10,938 nucleotides of DNA, taken from positions 1 to 10,938 of the forward strand of contig CAYYNM010000102.1 in NCBI GenBank assembly GCA_964472945.1. Reading direction: 5' to 3'. The stretch's first letter is position 1; the number at the start of each line of letters is the position of its first letter. The stretch is from QPIN01 sp964472945 (GTDB taxonomy: Bacteria; Pseudomonadota; Gammaproteobacteria; Methylococcales; Methylomonadaceae). The notes beneath the pieces were generated by a model. That model was not told the DNA's origin and did no database searches. It saw nothing but the letters and a program-made list of their open reading frames with translations. The position numbers were made by a program, and so were the translations under genes. Below are positions 1 through 7,400 of this stretch, one piece after another.

Positions 1-11
1 AAGCCCAAGAA

Positions 12-190
12 CTCAGAGACTGTGAAAGTAGATGCTTTTGGCTCCCCCTCTGTGAAAAGTAGGGGCTGAGGGAGATTTTATTTTAAATATAAAGCTTTTA
101 ATATCAATGCCTTATTTATTTATAAAATCCCTCTCACCCCCCCTTTTCCAAAGGGGAGGTAAAAAAGAGAATACTTTCACAGCCTCTCAG
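12..190. repeat. Imperfect long inverted repeat, MITE-like
   Basis: The ends at 12-30 and 172-190 are inverted copies that match at 17 of 19 positions (core CTGTGAAAGTA). The similarity continues inward: the C-rich/G-rich stretch at 41-80 is roughly complementary to 122-160, so the whole segment could fold as one long imperfect hairpin with an AT-rich loop near 81-121. A further partial copy of the core (CTGTGAAAAGTA) lies at 50-61. There is no open reading frame inside and no clear target-site duplication. This is what a non-autonomous palindromic element or interspersed intergenic repeat looks like; the family is not identified. Confidence 0.6.
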
Positions 191-299
191 ATTAACTTCC
201 GTCTTCGGAACAACAATACCTTTAGAATTAACTAAACTATTTGGTAGTGGGTTAAATTTGTAGCTTTAACAAATACATTCTCATTAATAACAGCCCTTT

Positions 300-358
300 G
301 GGGCGCAGGTTTTAACCTGCATTCTTTAGCGCAAAGAGCAGGCTAAAGCCTGCACCCC
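300..358. repeat. Double-hairpin palindromic repeat
   Basis: Two small hairpins sit side by side: GCAGGTT/AACCTGC (305-311 and 314-320, TT loop) and GCAGGC/GCCTGC (338-343 and 348-353, TAAA loop). They are enclosed by outer arms GGGGCGCAGG (300-309) and CCTGCACCCC (349-358), which pair at 9 of 10 positions. The twin-hairpin form within about 60 bp resembles REP/BIME-type intergenic repeats. No transposase or RAYT gene is visible in the window. Confidence 0.65.
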
Positions 359-454
359 ATAATGGATAAATTGTTAAAATAAGCCTTATCAGACTCACTC
401 CCAACTATTTTTATGGTCTACACTTATCGGACTACTGAAATATAAAATCCTAGC

Positions 455-488
455 TATACTTCGCGCGGTCGTGACTGCGCGAAGTATA
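455..488. repeat. Strong perfect-stem hairpin
   Basis: A 12-bp perfect stem (455-466 with 477-488, containing CTTCGCGC) is extended by three further pairs within the loop segment, leaving an almost loop-free cruciform. It is locally very GC-rich against AT-rich surroundings. There is no T-run on either side, so it is not a standard terminator. It lies 3 bp from the next inverted-repeat element and may be part of the same composite. Confidence 0.6.
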
Positions 489-491
489 TAT

Positions 492-617
492 ACAAACCAC
501 AGCTTAATAAAAATAAAGACTAGAATTTTGTAGAGCGGACTTTAGTCCGCTATAGAGACCCTTTGTAGCAATTATTGCAAACTGAAACTCGCTCTACAAC
601 ATTAAGCTGTGGTTTGT
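492..617. repeat. MITE-like element with nested inverted repeats
   Basis: The ends carry perfect 17-bp inverted repeats (492-508 and 601-617, sequence ACAAACCACAGCTTAAT on the left). Nested inside is a second perfect 10-bp pair, TTGTAGAGCG (528-537) with CGCTCTACAA (590-599). Within that are a 7-bp hairpin GCGGACT/AGTCCGC (535-541 and 544-550) and a palindrome GCAATTATTGC (568-578). The element is 126 bp and noncoding, and no target-site duplication is obvious. It ends 59 bp before the pilD start, so it may influence transcription of that gene. Confidence 0.7.
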
Positions 618-676
618 TAATAACCTTAAAACTCAGTCTCTCTCACAATTGTTTTCTATAAAAAGGCCCACCTTTT

Positions 677-1552
677 ATGTACCAACTACACATTATTTTT
701 CAGTCATCCCCTGAACTCCTTACGGCTTTAGTTCTTATTATTGGTTTGCTTGTGGGTAGCTTTTTAAATGTTGTTATCTACCGACTGCCTGTAATGATGG
801 ATATTGGCTGGAAAAAAGAATGTAAAGAATATTTAGAAATTGAAGATAACGATGACAAGGTTGAGCCTTTCAATCTTATGCTTCCCTTATCTCGTTGCCC
901 AAGTTGTAATGTAGCCATCAAACCTTACCAAAATATTCCTGTTATCAGTTATTTATTTTTGCGAGGAAAGTGTGCAAATTGCAAGACCCATATTGCTCTG
1001 CGTTACCCTTTAATTGAAGCATTTACCGGAATCACATCAGCAATAGTGGCTTATCATTTTGGTTATACCATTGAAATGGGGTTTGCATTATTACTTACCT
1101 GGGCACTTATTGCGCTTAGTTTTATTGATATAGACCAGCAACTATTACCTGATTCAATTACCTTACCTATGTTGTGGCTGGGCTTATTTTTAAGTTTGTT
1201 TTCAACCTTTACCGATACAGATTCTAGTATTATTGGGGCTATTGCAGGCTATCTTAGCTTATGGAGTGTTTATCAACTCTTTAAACTGGCAACAGGAAAA
1301 GAAGGTATGGGCTATGGTGATTTTAAATTACTCTCTTTGTTTGGTGCATGGCTAGGCTGGCAATATATACCTCTTATTATTATACTCTCGTCTTTAGTGG
1401 GGGCTGTTATTGGTATTTCCATGGTCTTATTGGTTAAAAAAGACCGTAATATCCCTATTCCCTTTGGGCCTTATTTAGCAGCGGCAGGGTGGTTGGCATT
1501 ATTATGGGGCGATAAAATAAATACACTTTATCTAAATACAATGGGGCTTTAA
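677..1552 (+). CDS. pilD: Type IV prepilin peptidase / N-methyltransferase
   Basis: Inner-membrane aspartic protease that cleaves the leader of type IV prepilins and type II secretion pseudopilins, and N-methylates the new N-terminus. The 291 residues are full length for the family. The first membrane segment carries GSFLNVVIYRLP (27-38). The cytoplasmic zinc-binding loop has CPSC (C74, C77) and CANC (C99, C102), which marks the bifunctional form with the methylase domain. Catalytic aspartates are in the DIDQQLLPD stretch (D151) and in GYGD (D215, the GxGDxK motif); IPFGPYL lies at 261-267. About seven further hydrophobic segments follow. A weak AAGG lies about 10 bases before the ATG. coaE follows after 4 bp. 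In many gammaproteobacteria pilB and pilC sit directly upstream, but here only repeats do, so the substrates are encoded elsewhere. Confidence 0.95.
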   Translation: MYQLHIIFQSSPELLTALVLIIGLLVGSFLNVVIYRLPVMMDIGWKKECKEYLEIEDNDDKVEPFNLMLPLSRCPSCNVAIKPYQNIPVISYLFLRGKCANCKTHIALRYPLIEAFTGITSAIVAYHFGYTIEMGFALLLTWALIALSFIDIDQQLLPDSITLPMLWLGLFLSLFSTFTDTDSSIIGAIAGYLSLWSVYQLFKLATGKEGMGYGDFKLLSLFGAWLGWQYIPLIIILSSLVGAVIGISMVLLVKKDRNIPIPFGPYLAAAGWLALLWGDKINTLYLNTMGL

Positions 1553-1556
1553 AAGG

Positions 1557-2144
1557 ATGATAAAAATTGCTTTAACAGGAGGGATAGGTAGCGGGAAATC
1601 AACAATCACTGATCTTTTCAGTCAATATAACACGCCCATTATTGATGCAGATGTTATTGCCCATCAACTGGTAGAACCTGGAAAACCAGCTCTTACCCAG
1701 TTACAACAAGTCTTTGGTAAATCCATTATCAATAATGACAATAGTTTAAATAGAACTTTTGTAAGAGAAATGATTTTTTCTGATAAAGATAAAAAACTAC
1801 AATTAGAATCCATTCTTCACCCCCTGATATTTCAACAAATGCAAGCAGAGTGTAATAAACAAACTTATCATTATGGCATTCTTGCTATTCCACTGTTATT
1901 TGAAACAAAGATGAGCCATTTTGTTGACCGGATTTTAGTGGTTGATTGTCCAGTAGAAACTCAAATTGAGCGTATTAGACAGCGAGACAAACTTTCAGAC
2001 ACTCGTATTTTATCTATTATTTCTAGCCAGACCTCTCGTAAATTAAGGTTATCTTACGCTGATGATGTAATTGATAACTCTAATTCGACATCTCAACTTG
2101 CAGAACAAGTCAAAAAGCTTCACAATTATTATCTTAACCTGTAA
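1557..2144 (+). CDS. coaE: Dephospho-CoA kinase
   Basis: Cytoplasmic kinase that phosphorylates the 3'-hydroxyl of dephospho-CoA with ATP, the last step of coenzyme A synthesis. The 195 residues are close to the usual length of about 200. The P-loop GGIGSGKST is at 8-16. DAD (30-32) with the following VIAHQLVEPG is the family's substrate-site block. HPLI (88-91), PLLFE (112-116), the VVDCPVETQIERI segment (128-140) and ADDVIDNS (168-175) are the other conserved blocks. The ATG lies 4 bp after the pilD stop. The AAGG of the junction directly abuts the ATG, which is too close to be a good ribosome site, so translation probably relies on coupling to pilD or on the GGGG about 10 bases upstream. 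Confidence 0.95.
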   Translation: MIKIALTGGIGSGKSTITDLFSQYNTPIIDADVIAHQLVEPGKPALTQLQQVFGKSIINNDNSLNRTFVREMIFSDKDKKLQLESILHPLIFQQMQAECNKQTYHYGILAIPLLFETKMSHFVDRILVVDCPVETQIERIRQRDKLSDTRILSIISSQTSRKLRLSYADDVIDNSNSTSQLAEQVKKLHNYYLNL

Positions 2145-2238
2145 AGATAGATTAACCTTGTTACTATTCAAAGTATCATTACATCTAAAATGGTGTAAGA
2201 CTCAACAAATTAGAATAGCAGCAACAATTTAGGTAACT

Positions 2239-3015
2239 TTGTTTGTGAATACACCTACCATCTACGAATTTCCTTTAAACGAAAGAATTCGAGTATTTAT
2301 GCGACTAGAACAGTTATTTGAACAACTCAATCATTTTATGAGTGGTTCAACTGTTTCTGATAGCCGTGCAGTTATCTCAGTTTTACTTGATATTCTAATG
2401 ATTTTTAGTCGAAATGATTTAAAATCTGAATTACTTAAAGAACTAGACCGTCATTCAAAAACTCTCAATCTAATTTCAAATAACCAAGGGGTTGATACTG
2501 AAAAACTCAACCAGATTTTAACTAACCTAGGTAATATTAGTAAAAATTTATATAATACCAATGGCAAAATTGGAGTTAAAATAATGGAGAGCGATTTATT
2601 TCAAAGTATTTCTCAACGCAGCTCTATCCCAGGAGGCACTTGTTCTTTTGACTTACCTGCTTTTCATTATTGGTTAGAACAAGATGCCGAAAATCAACAA
2701 CACGATTTGAACCAATGGACAGAACCCCTTGCCAATATTCGTGCAGCAATAGAACTCATCCTTAATTTTATTCGCCAAAGCAGCCTTCCCACTCAGCAAT
2801 ATGCTACCGCTGGTTTTTTTCAATTAGCACTAGACAAATCGCAGTCATTTCAGCTTATTAGAGTATCTATAGACCCTTCACTTCCTCTCTTTGCTGAAAT
2901 AAGTGGGGGTAAACACCGGTTTACTATCCGTTTTATGTCCCCTTCTTCTGGTAAAAAACGTCCTCAACAAATAACTGAAGATGTTTCTTTTTCACTGACT
3001 AGCTGTATTTTCTAA
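2239..3015 (+). CDS. zapD: Cell division protein ZapD (Z-ring associated)
   Basis: Cytoplasmic protein that binds the FtsZ C-terminal tail and cross-links FtsZ filaments at the division site. Family blocks are visible: EFPLNERIR near the N-terminus, ELLKELDR at about 74-81, the SIPGG..SFDLP block at about 129-141, and IRFMSPSS near the C-terminus. There is no ATG start. TTG at 2239 has AGG five bases upstream (2231-2233). GTG at 2245 would place exactly eight residues before the PLNE block, as I recall for the E. coli protein. Both are rare starts and I cannot decide between them; the TTG is given because of its better ribosome-site spacing, making 258 residues against 247 in E. coli. The stop overlaps the yacG ATG. 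Confidence 0.93.
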   Translation: MFVNTPTIYEFPLNERIRVFMRLEQLFEQLNHFMSGSTVSDSRAVISVLLDILMIFSRNDLKSELLKELDRHSKTLNLISNNQGVDTEKLNQILTNLGNISKNLYNTNGKIGVKIMESDLFQSISQRSSIPGGTCSFDLPAFHYWLEQDAENQQHDLNQWTEPLANIRAAIELILNFIRQSSLPTQQYATAGFFQLALDKSQSFQLIRVSIDPSLPLFAEISGGKHRFTIRFMSPSSGKKRPQQITEDVSFSLTSCIF

Positions 3016-3194
3016 TGGATACAAAAAAAACATCAAGTAAAATAATTATTGTTTCCTGCCCTACCTGTCAAAAAAGTGTGAGCTGGACTACAGAAGAATT
3101 ATTTAGGCCTTTTTGCAGTGAACGCTGTAAACTGATTGATCTGGGAGAGTGGGCGGCTGAAGAAAAAGTTATACCTGGCCAGCAAATTCATTAA
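3015..3194 (+). CDS. yacG: DNA gyrase inhibitor / zinc-binding protein YacG
   Basis: A 59-residue protein. YacG of E. coli binds GyrB and inhibits gyrase. The single zinc site is complete: CPTC (C15, C18) and CSERC (C34, C38), followed by the typical LIDLGEW segment (40-46) and an acidic, flexible tail. The ATG shares its A with the last base of the zapD stop (TAATG), so it is translationally coupled to zapD. This zapD-yacG pairing is usual in gammaproteobacteria. The gene ends 4 bp from the convergent permease gene, leaving no room for a separate terminator. Confidence 0.93.
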   Translation: MDTKKTSSKIIIVSCPTCQKSVSWTTEELFRPFCSERCKLIDLGEWAAEEKVIPGQQIH

Positions 3195-3198
3195 CCCT

Positions 3199-4398
3199 TT
3201 ATTCTGCCCTTAAAGCATCTAAAGGTTGTAATTTTGCCGCTTTCATAGCGGGAATGACCCCAGCAATTATTCCAATCAGTAAAGAGACAATAAATGCAGC
3301 TAATATGTAAAACCAGGCTAATTGCACAGGTAAACCAGGAGCGATAAACTTAATCAACTGCACAGTAATAATACCCAGAAAAACACCTACAACACCACCG
3401 ATAAAGCTTAAGACTAACGCTTCTGACAAAAACACTTTAAAAATCATCCCTTGCTCGGCTCCCACTGCCCGCAATAAACCAATTTCTGAAATACGTTCTG
3501 AAACTGCGATGGTCATTATTGTTAAAATACCAACAGCCCCCACTAATAAAGAAATACTCCCTAATGCTGCAACAGATAAAGTTAGTATATTTAAAATTGA
3601 ATCCATACTTTTTAACATCTGGTCTTGAGTAATAATAGAGAAATCTTCTCGCCCATGACGACGCTGTAGTAAACGTTTAACCTCTTTTTCAATACTTTCT
3701 GACCGTTTTTGTTTGCTGTATAACAGATCAATTTCCATCAAGCTTTCTCTATCAAACATATCAAGTGCTTTAGCTATTGGAATATAAATCGTATCATCCA
3801 TATCATATCCCATCATTTGCCCTTTTTTTTCCATAACACCTAACACTCGAAATCGGTCACGCCCAATACGAATACGTTGCCCCAAAGGGTTTGCTTCGGC
3901 AAATAATTCTACTGCTAATTTATGTCCCAATACCGCAAAGGCACGTGGGTTGACTTGCTCATTTTTGGGCAAAAACCGTCCCTGAGCCACTTTTATTTTC
4001 CATATTTCTGGCACAGCAGCTCCTACCCCTAAGACGGTAGTACGTCTTTGTCTTTTCTCTGCTTCTATTCTTGCATTACCCTGAACTAAAGGTAAAACAG
4101 CAATAACATTATCCAGCTTAGCTAAACTAACGGCATCAGCAAGTGACAAAGGTCGAACAGTATTAATTGTTGCGCCAGAAAGTCCCAGAGTTGTCGTTTT
4201 ACCTGGAAACACGGCTATAAGATTAGTCCCAAACTGAGTAAATTCAGCAAGTACATAACGATGAACTCCACGCCCTATCGAGCTTAAAATAATAACAGAT
4301 GCGATACCAATAATAAGTCCTAGGGCTGTTAATATAGATCGCAATTTATGACTAATAACCGTCCGATAAGCTAAATTTATAATATCTATATACTGCAT
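3199..4398 (-). CDS. MacB/FtsX-family ABC transporter permease (second)
   Basis: Inner-membrane subunit of the tripartite ABC system encoded upstream. The 399 residues have the MacB layout: membrane segment 1 at about 21-43, a large periplasmic domain (about 44-268), then three membrane segments at about 270-297, 323-347 and 359-383. The cytoplasmic SERISEIGLLRAVGA motif (300-314) is the FtsX-type coupling helix that contacts the ATPase. It carries no ATPase domain, unlike true MacB. A longer reading from 4419 is possible, but the ATG at 4398 has a clear AGAGG ribosome site (minus strand AAGAGGTAATATG) and begins one base after the stop of the preceding permease, so I chose it. It is clearly paralogous to the gene at 4400-5605 but diverged, which suggests a heterodimeric membrane channel. 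Substrate unknown. Confidence 0.9.
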   Translation of the reverse strand: MQYIDIINLAYRTVISHKLRSILTALGLIIGIASVIILSSIGRGVHRYVLAEFTQFGTNLIAVFPGKTTTLGLSGATINTVRPLSLADAVSLAKLDNVIAVLPLVQGNARIEAEKRQRRTTVLGVGAAVPEIWKIKVAQGRFLPKNEQVNPRAFAVLGHKLAVELFAEANPLGQRIRIGRDRFRVLGVMEKKGQMMGYDMDDTIYIPIAKALDMFDRESLMEIDLLYSKQKRSESIEKEVKRLLQRRHGREDFSIITQDQMLKSMDSILNILTLSVAALGSISLLVGAVGILTIMTIAVSERISEIGLLRAVGAEQGMIFKVFLSEALVLSFIGGVVGVFLGIITVQLIKFIAPGLPVQLAWFYILAAFIVSLLIGIIAGVIPAMKAAKLQPLDALRAE

Positions 4399-4399
4399 A

Positions 4400-5605
4400 T
4401 TACCTCTTTCCAAGAGCAATAACGGGGTTCATTCCTGCCGCTTGTTTAGCCGGTAACACACCAAATATCAGTGCCGTTAATAAAGAAACGGCTAGTGCAG
4501 AAAAAACAGCCCAAACAGGTAAATAAACTGGAAACTCAGGGTAAATTATTTGTAAAGCCATTAAGCTCACTTTACCCAATATAACTCCTGTTAATGCACC
4601 CGCAACTGATAACATCATGGCCTCTGTCAAGAATAGCCATAAAATTTGCTGTTTAGTTGCTCCCAAGGCCTTTAACAAACCAATTTCAGCCGTGCGTTGA
4701 GTGACACTGACCCACATCACATTCATCACCAATACGCCTGCAACAGCTAAACTAATACTGGCAATACTCGCCACCGTTAGCGTCAATGCTGTTAATATCT
4801 TATCAAATGTATTAACAACACTATCTTGAGTAATCAAGGTGACATCATCTTCACCTTCATGCCGCTGCTTGATAATCTTGCTAATATCATCAACTGCCTT
4901 AATCATCCCCTTTTTAGATTTAGTTTCTACCAAAATCCGAAATAAGGATTGGGTATTAAATAATGCTTGAGCTGAAGCAACAGGAATAATGACCATATCA
5001 TCAAAATTAACACCAATAGATTGCCCTTCTGATTCCAATATTCCTATTACTCTAAAACGCCGGTCATTAATCCGCAACCATTTTCCAACCGCCTGCTGCT
5101 GGGCAAATAACTCACCCTTAATTGTTTGTCCAATCACACAAATAGATAAAGCTTTATCAATATCAGTGACAGGTAAAAAATGTCCTTGAGACAGGCTTAA
5201 ATGCCGAACTCGTCGCAAGGCGGAAGTAGAACCAAGAATAGTCACTTCTCGTTCCAACCCTTTAGTCGATACCGGTGCTGCACCGATCGAAACAGGAGCT
5301 ATAGCCGCAATATGATGGCTTCTATATAAAGCATCTGCATCAGCTAAGGTTAAATCTCTTGGTGTGGCCCCAAAGAGCGGAGGTTGTCCCCCGGTTGTTT
5401 CGGCGCGCCCGGGTAAAACAATGATTAAATTTGTTCCTAAAGATTGAAATTCATTAACAATATAAAGTCGAGCACTTTCCCCTAAAGCCGTTAATATAGT
5501 AACAGATGCTATCCCTATACTCATCGCTAATACTATCAGCAACACTCTAACAGGCTGAGCTTTAATTGCCGTATAAGAGAATAATAAGGTATCTCGAACC
5601 ATCAT
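4400..5605 (-). CDS. MacB/FtsX-family ABC transporter permease (first)
   Basis: The partner permease, 401 residues, with the same four-segment topology: about 21-42, then a periplasmic domain to about 268, then 271-297, 327-350 and 361-385. The coupling-helix motif is TQRTAEIGLLKALGA (302-316). The periplasmic domain contains the short pattern FRVIGILESEGQ (184-195), which has a clear counterpart (FRVLGVMEKKGQ) in the second permease and supports common descent by duplication. Two adjacent ATGs (5605 and 5602) lie 2 bp after the ATPase stop; there is no strong ribosome site close by, so coupling to the upstream gene is likely. Possible roles are export of a peptide, lipid, macrolide-like compound or lipoprotein-related cargo; the sequence does not decide. 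Confidence 0.9.
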   Translation of the reverse strand: MMVRDTLLFSYTAIKAQPVRVLLIVLAMSIGIASVTILTALGESARLYIVNEFQSLGTNLIIVLPGRAETTGGQPPLFGATPRDLTLADADALYRSHHIAAIAPVSIGAAPVSTKGLEREVTILGSTSALRRVRHLSLSQGHFLPVTDIDKALSICVIGQTIKGELFAQQQAVGKWLRINDRRFRVIGILESEGQSIGVNFDDMVIIPVASAQALFNTQSLFRILVETKSKKGMIKAVDDISKIIKQRHEGEDDVTLITQDSVVNTFDKILTALTLTVASIASISLAVAGVLVMNVMWVSVTQRTAEIGLLKALGATKQQILWLFLTEAMMLSVAGALTGVILGKVSLMALQIIYPEFPVYLPVWAVFSALAVSLLTALIFGVLPAKQAAGMNPVIALGKR

Positions 5606-5607
5606 AA

Positions 5608-6267
5608 CTAAATAATTTCCCCATCAATTAGGCGAATTGTACGCTGAGCACGTCTACCTAAATTTTCATCATGAGTAATCATAACTAAAGTTGTATTCCT
5701 TTGCTGCAAGTTCTCTAGCAATTCAATAATACCCTCACCTGATTTACTATCCAGGTTACCCGTTGGTTCATCTGCCAACAATATTTGAGGCTGCATAATC
5801 ATTGCCCGGGCTATTGCAACTCGTTGTATCTGTCCTCCCGAAAGCTGGTCTGGGCGGTGATTTGCGCGCTGTAGTAGATTAACAGCGGCTAAAGCATCAA
5901 TAACTCGCTGCTGCCTTTCTGGTTTAGGAATACCCGCCAGGATCATAGGTATTTCAATATTTTCTGCAGCAGAATAACGGGCTATTAAATGAAAAAACTG
6001 AAAGACAAAACCAATATTCTCTCGCCTAACCTTGGCCAACTGGTCATCATTTAATTGCGTAACCAGCTGATTATTTAAAGTGTATTTTCCGGATGTTGGT
6101 TGATCAAGCAAAGCAATAACATTGAGCAAGGTTGATTTTCCTGAACCTGAAGGCCCCATAATCGAAACATATTCACCCTTTTTTATCGTGAGGTTAATAT
6201 TATTCAGGGCATAAACACGCTGTTCCCCAACTTGGAAAATGCGCTGTATATTTTCTAATTCAATCAT
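5608..6267 (-). CDS. ABC transporter ATP-binding protein, MacB/LolD type
   Basis: Cytoplasmic ATPase that drives the adjacent permeases. The 219 residues are a single nucleotide-binding domain with every motif intact: Walker A GPSGSGKS (38-45), Q-loop Q90 in VFQFFHL, signature LSGGQ (142-146), Walker B ILLADEP (162-168), D-loop NLDS (171-174) and switch histidine H199. VFQFFHL, RAMIMQP and DEPTGNLDS are the pattern of the MacB/LolD/FtsE branch. The start overlaps the adaptor stop in an ATGA (6264-6267), and the stop lies 2 bp before the first permease. One ATPase with two different permeases gives LolCDE-like stoichiometry, but the linked periplasmic adaptor points to MacAB-like efflux rather than lipoprotein release. 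Confidence 0.95.
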   Translation of the reverse strand: MIELENIQRIFQVGEQRVYALNNINLTIKKGEYVSIMGPSGSGKSTLLNVIALLDQPTSGKYTLNNQLVTQLNDDQLAKVRRENIGFVFQFFHLIARYSAAENIEIPMILAGIPKPERQQRVIDALAAVNLLQRANHRPDQLSGGQIQRVAIARAMIMQPQILLADEPTGNLDSKSGEGIIELLENLQQRNTTLVMITHDENLGRRAQRTIRLIDGEII

Positions 6268-7400
6268 TTTTCTTCAACAACATAGGCACCAGGCTTAACA
6301 CCATCACGACCTACTGACCGAACGATTAAATCTCCCGCTGATAAACCCGATAAAACTTCCACATAATTCCAGTTTGCCAAGCCAGCTTTAAATTTAGCCT
6401 CTTGTAATTGACCATTTTTTCCAATCAATAAGACTTGATTTTGCTCTAACACTGCTTCTGCTGGCACTCTTAAAACAGACTTATGCTGAGCAACCAAAAC
6501 TTCTATATCAGCACTATATCCAGGTAATAAACTCTTTAAATCCTCGGGCTTGTTCAACTTAACTTCCACCTCTACTGTTCGTGCCTGCTTTTCTTTTTCT
6601 AACACATAAGGAGCAATACGAGATACCACACCTGAACATCGTGGTTGTTTAAATGCATCCAAACTGACACAAACAGACATACCCACATTAATTTGAGCAG
6701 CATCGACTTCATCAATTGGCGCTGAAACCGTTAAACAACTAATATCCAATAAATCTATAGGCGGCAGTGTCGGAATTCCTGGTGGTGAAGGGGTAACATA
6801 CTCACCCAGCTCAGCATTAATTTCAGCAATAGTTCCATCAAAAGGAGCGCGTACAATGGTCCGTTCAATAGATTGCTCAACTATAGCTAAATTTGCTTTA
6901 CTCACCTCAATTTCTGCCCGTGCAGCTAAACAGGCTGATGCTTGAGCCTTAGCTTGAGTCGTGGATTGATCCACTTGCTCATCAGAAATAATATGATCTA
7001 CTTTCTTTAATCGTTCTATCCGCTTAGCATCACGTTTAGCACCCGCTGCCAATTCACAAACTTGTTTTGCATTAGCCTGATTAACCTTAATCTGTGCTTG
7101 CTGTAATCTTAATTGTGCCTTTAAGTCACCATTCCACACTTCCAGCAACACTTGTTGTTGCTTGACTTTATCACCCTCCTTAACAAAAAGTTTAGCCACA
7201 TTTCCGCCAGTAGAAGGTGCTAAATAAGCTCTGCGACAAGCTTTGATAGTACCTACACGCGTATTAGACACACTGGATTTTACTTCACCCTTTGCAATCT
7301 TATAGACAGTAACAGCAATATACTCTGGTCTTTTACTAAAATAATAAGCCATACCAGCTAGCAAAATTATAAAGAAAAATATCAATCCTTTTTTCATCAT
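6264..7400 (-). CDS. HlyD/MacA-family periplasmic adaptor (membrane fusion protein)
   Basis: Membrane fusion protein that links the inner-membrane ABC subunits to an outer-membrane channel. The 378 residues show an uncleaved N-terminal anchor (about 5-21). A lipoyl-like half (about 45-90, with LFVKEGDKVKQQQ) is followed by a coiled-coil hairpin (about 92-180, turn near 135), the second lipoyl half (RAPFDGTIAEINAELGE, 184-200), a beta-barrel (about 218-300) and a membrane-proximal C-terminus. It is unusual in having six cysteines outside the anchor: C55, C115, C157, C222, C244 and C255. C115 and C157 are about equally far from the hairpin turn. There is no strong ribosome site; ATGs at 7400 and 7397 are both possible. 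It is the first gene of the operon, with its promoter presumably in the AT-rich 7401-7707 region. Confidence 0.9.
   Translation of the reverse strand: MMKKGLIFFFIILLAGMAYYFSKRPEYIAVTVYKIAKGEVKSSVSNTRVGTIKACRRAYLAPSTGGNVAKLFVKEGDKVKQQQVLLEVWNGDLKAQLRLQQAQIKVNQANAKQVCELAAGAKRDAKRIERLKKVDHIISDEQVDQSTTQAKAQASACLAARAEIEVSKANLAIVEQSIERTIVRAPFDGTIAEINAELGEYVTPSPPGIPTLPPIDLLDISCLTVSAPIDEVDAAQINVGMSVCVSLDAFKQPRCSGVVSRIAPYVLEKEKQARTVEVEVKLNKPEDLKSLLPGYSADIEVLVAQHKSVLRVPAEAVLEQNQVLLIGKNGQLQEAKFKAGLANWNYVEVLSGLSAGDLIVRSVGRDGVKPGAYVVEEK

Noticed and set aside
385..433. Imperfect direct repeat CTTATCAGACT / CTTATCGGACT (385-395, 423-433) as a possible array
   Set aside because: Only two short copies; no regular spacer structure, so not CRISPR and possibly chance.
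4396..4419. Longer N-terminus for the second permease, starting at 4419
   Set aside because: The ATG at 4398 has a clear AGAGG ribosome site and directly follows the upstream stop; the longer start would overlap the upstream gene without a ribosome site.
4989..5189. 66-codon plus-strand open frame
   Set aside because: Lies wholly antisense to the first permease gene, which has clear family motifs; no ribosome site and no recognisable protein.
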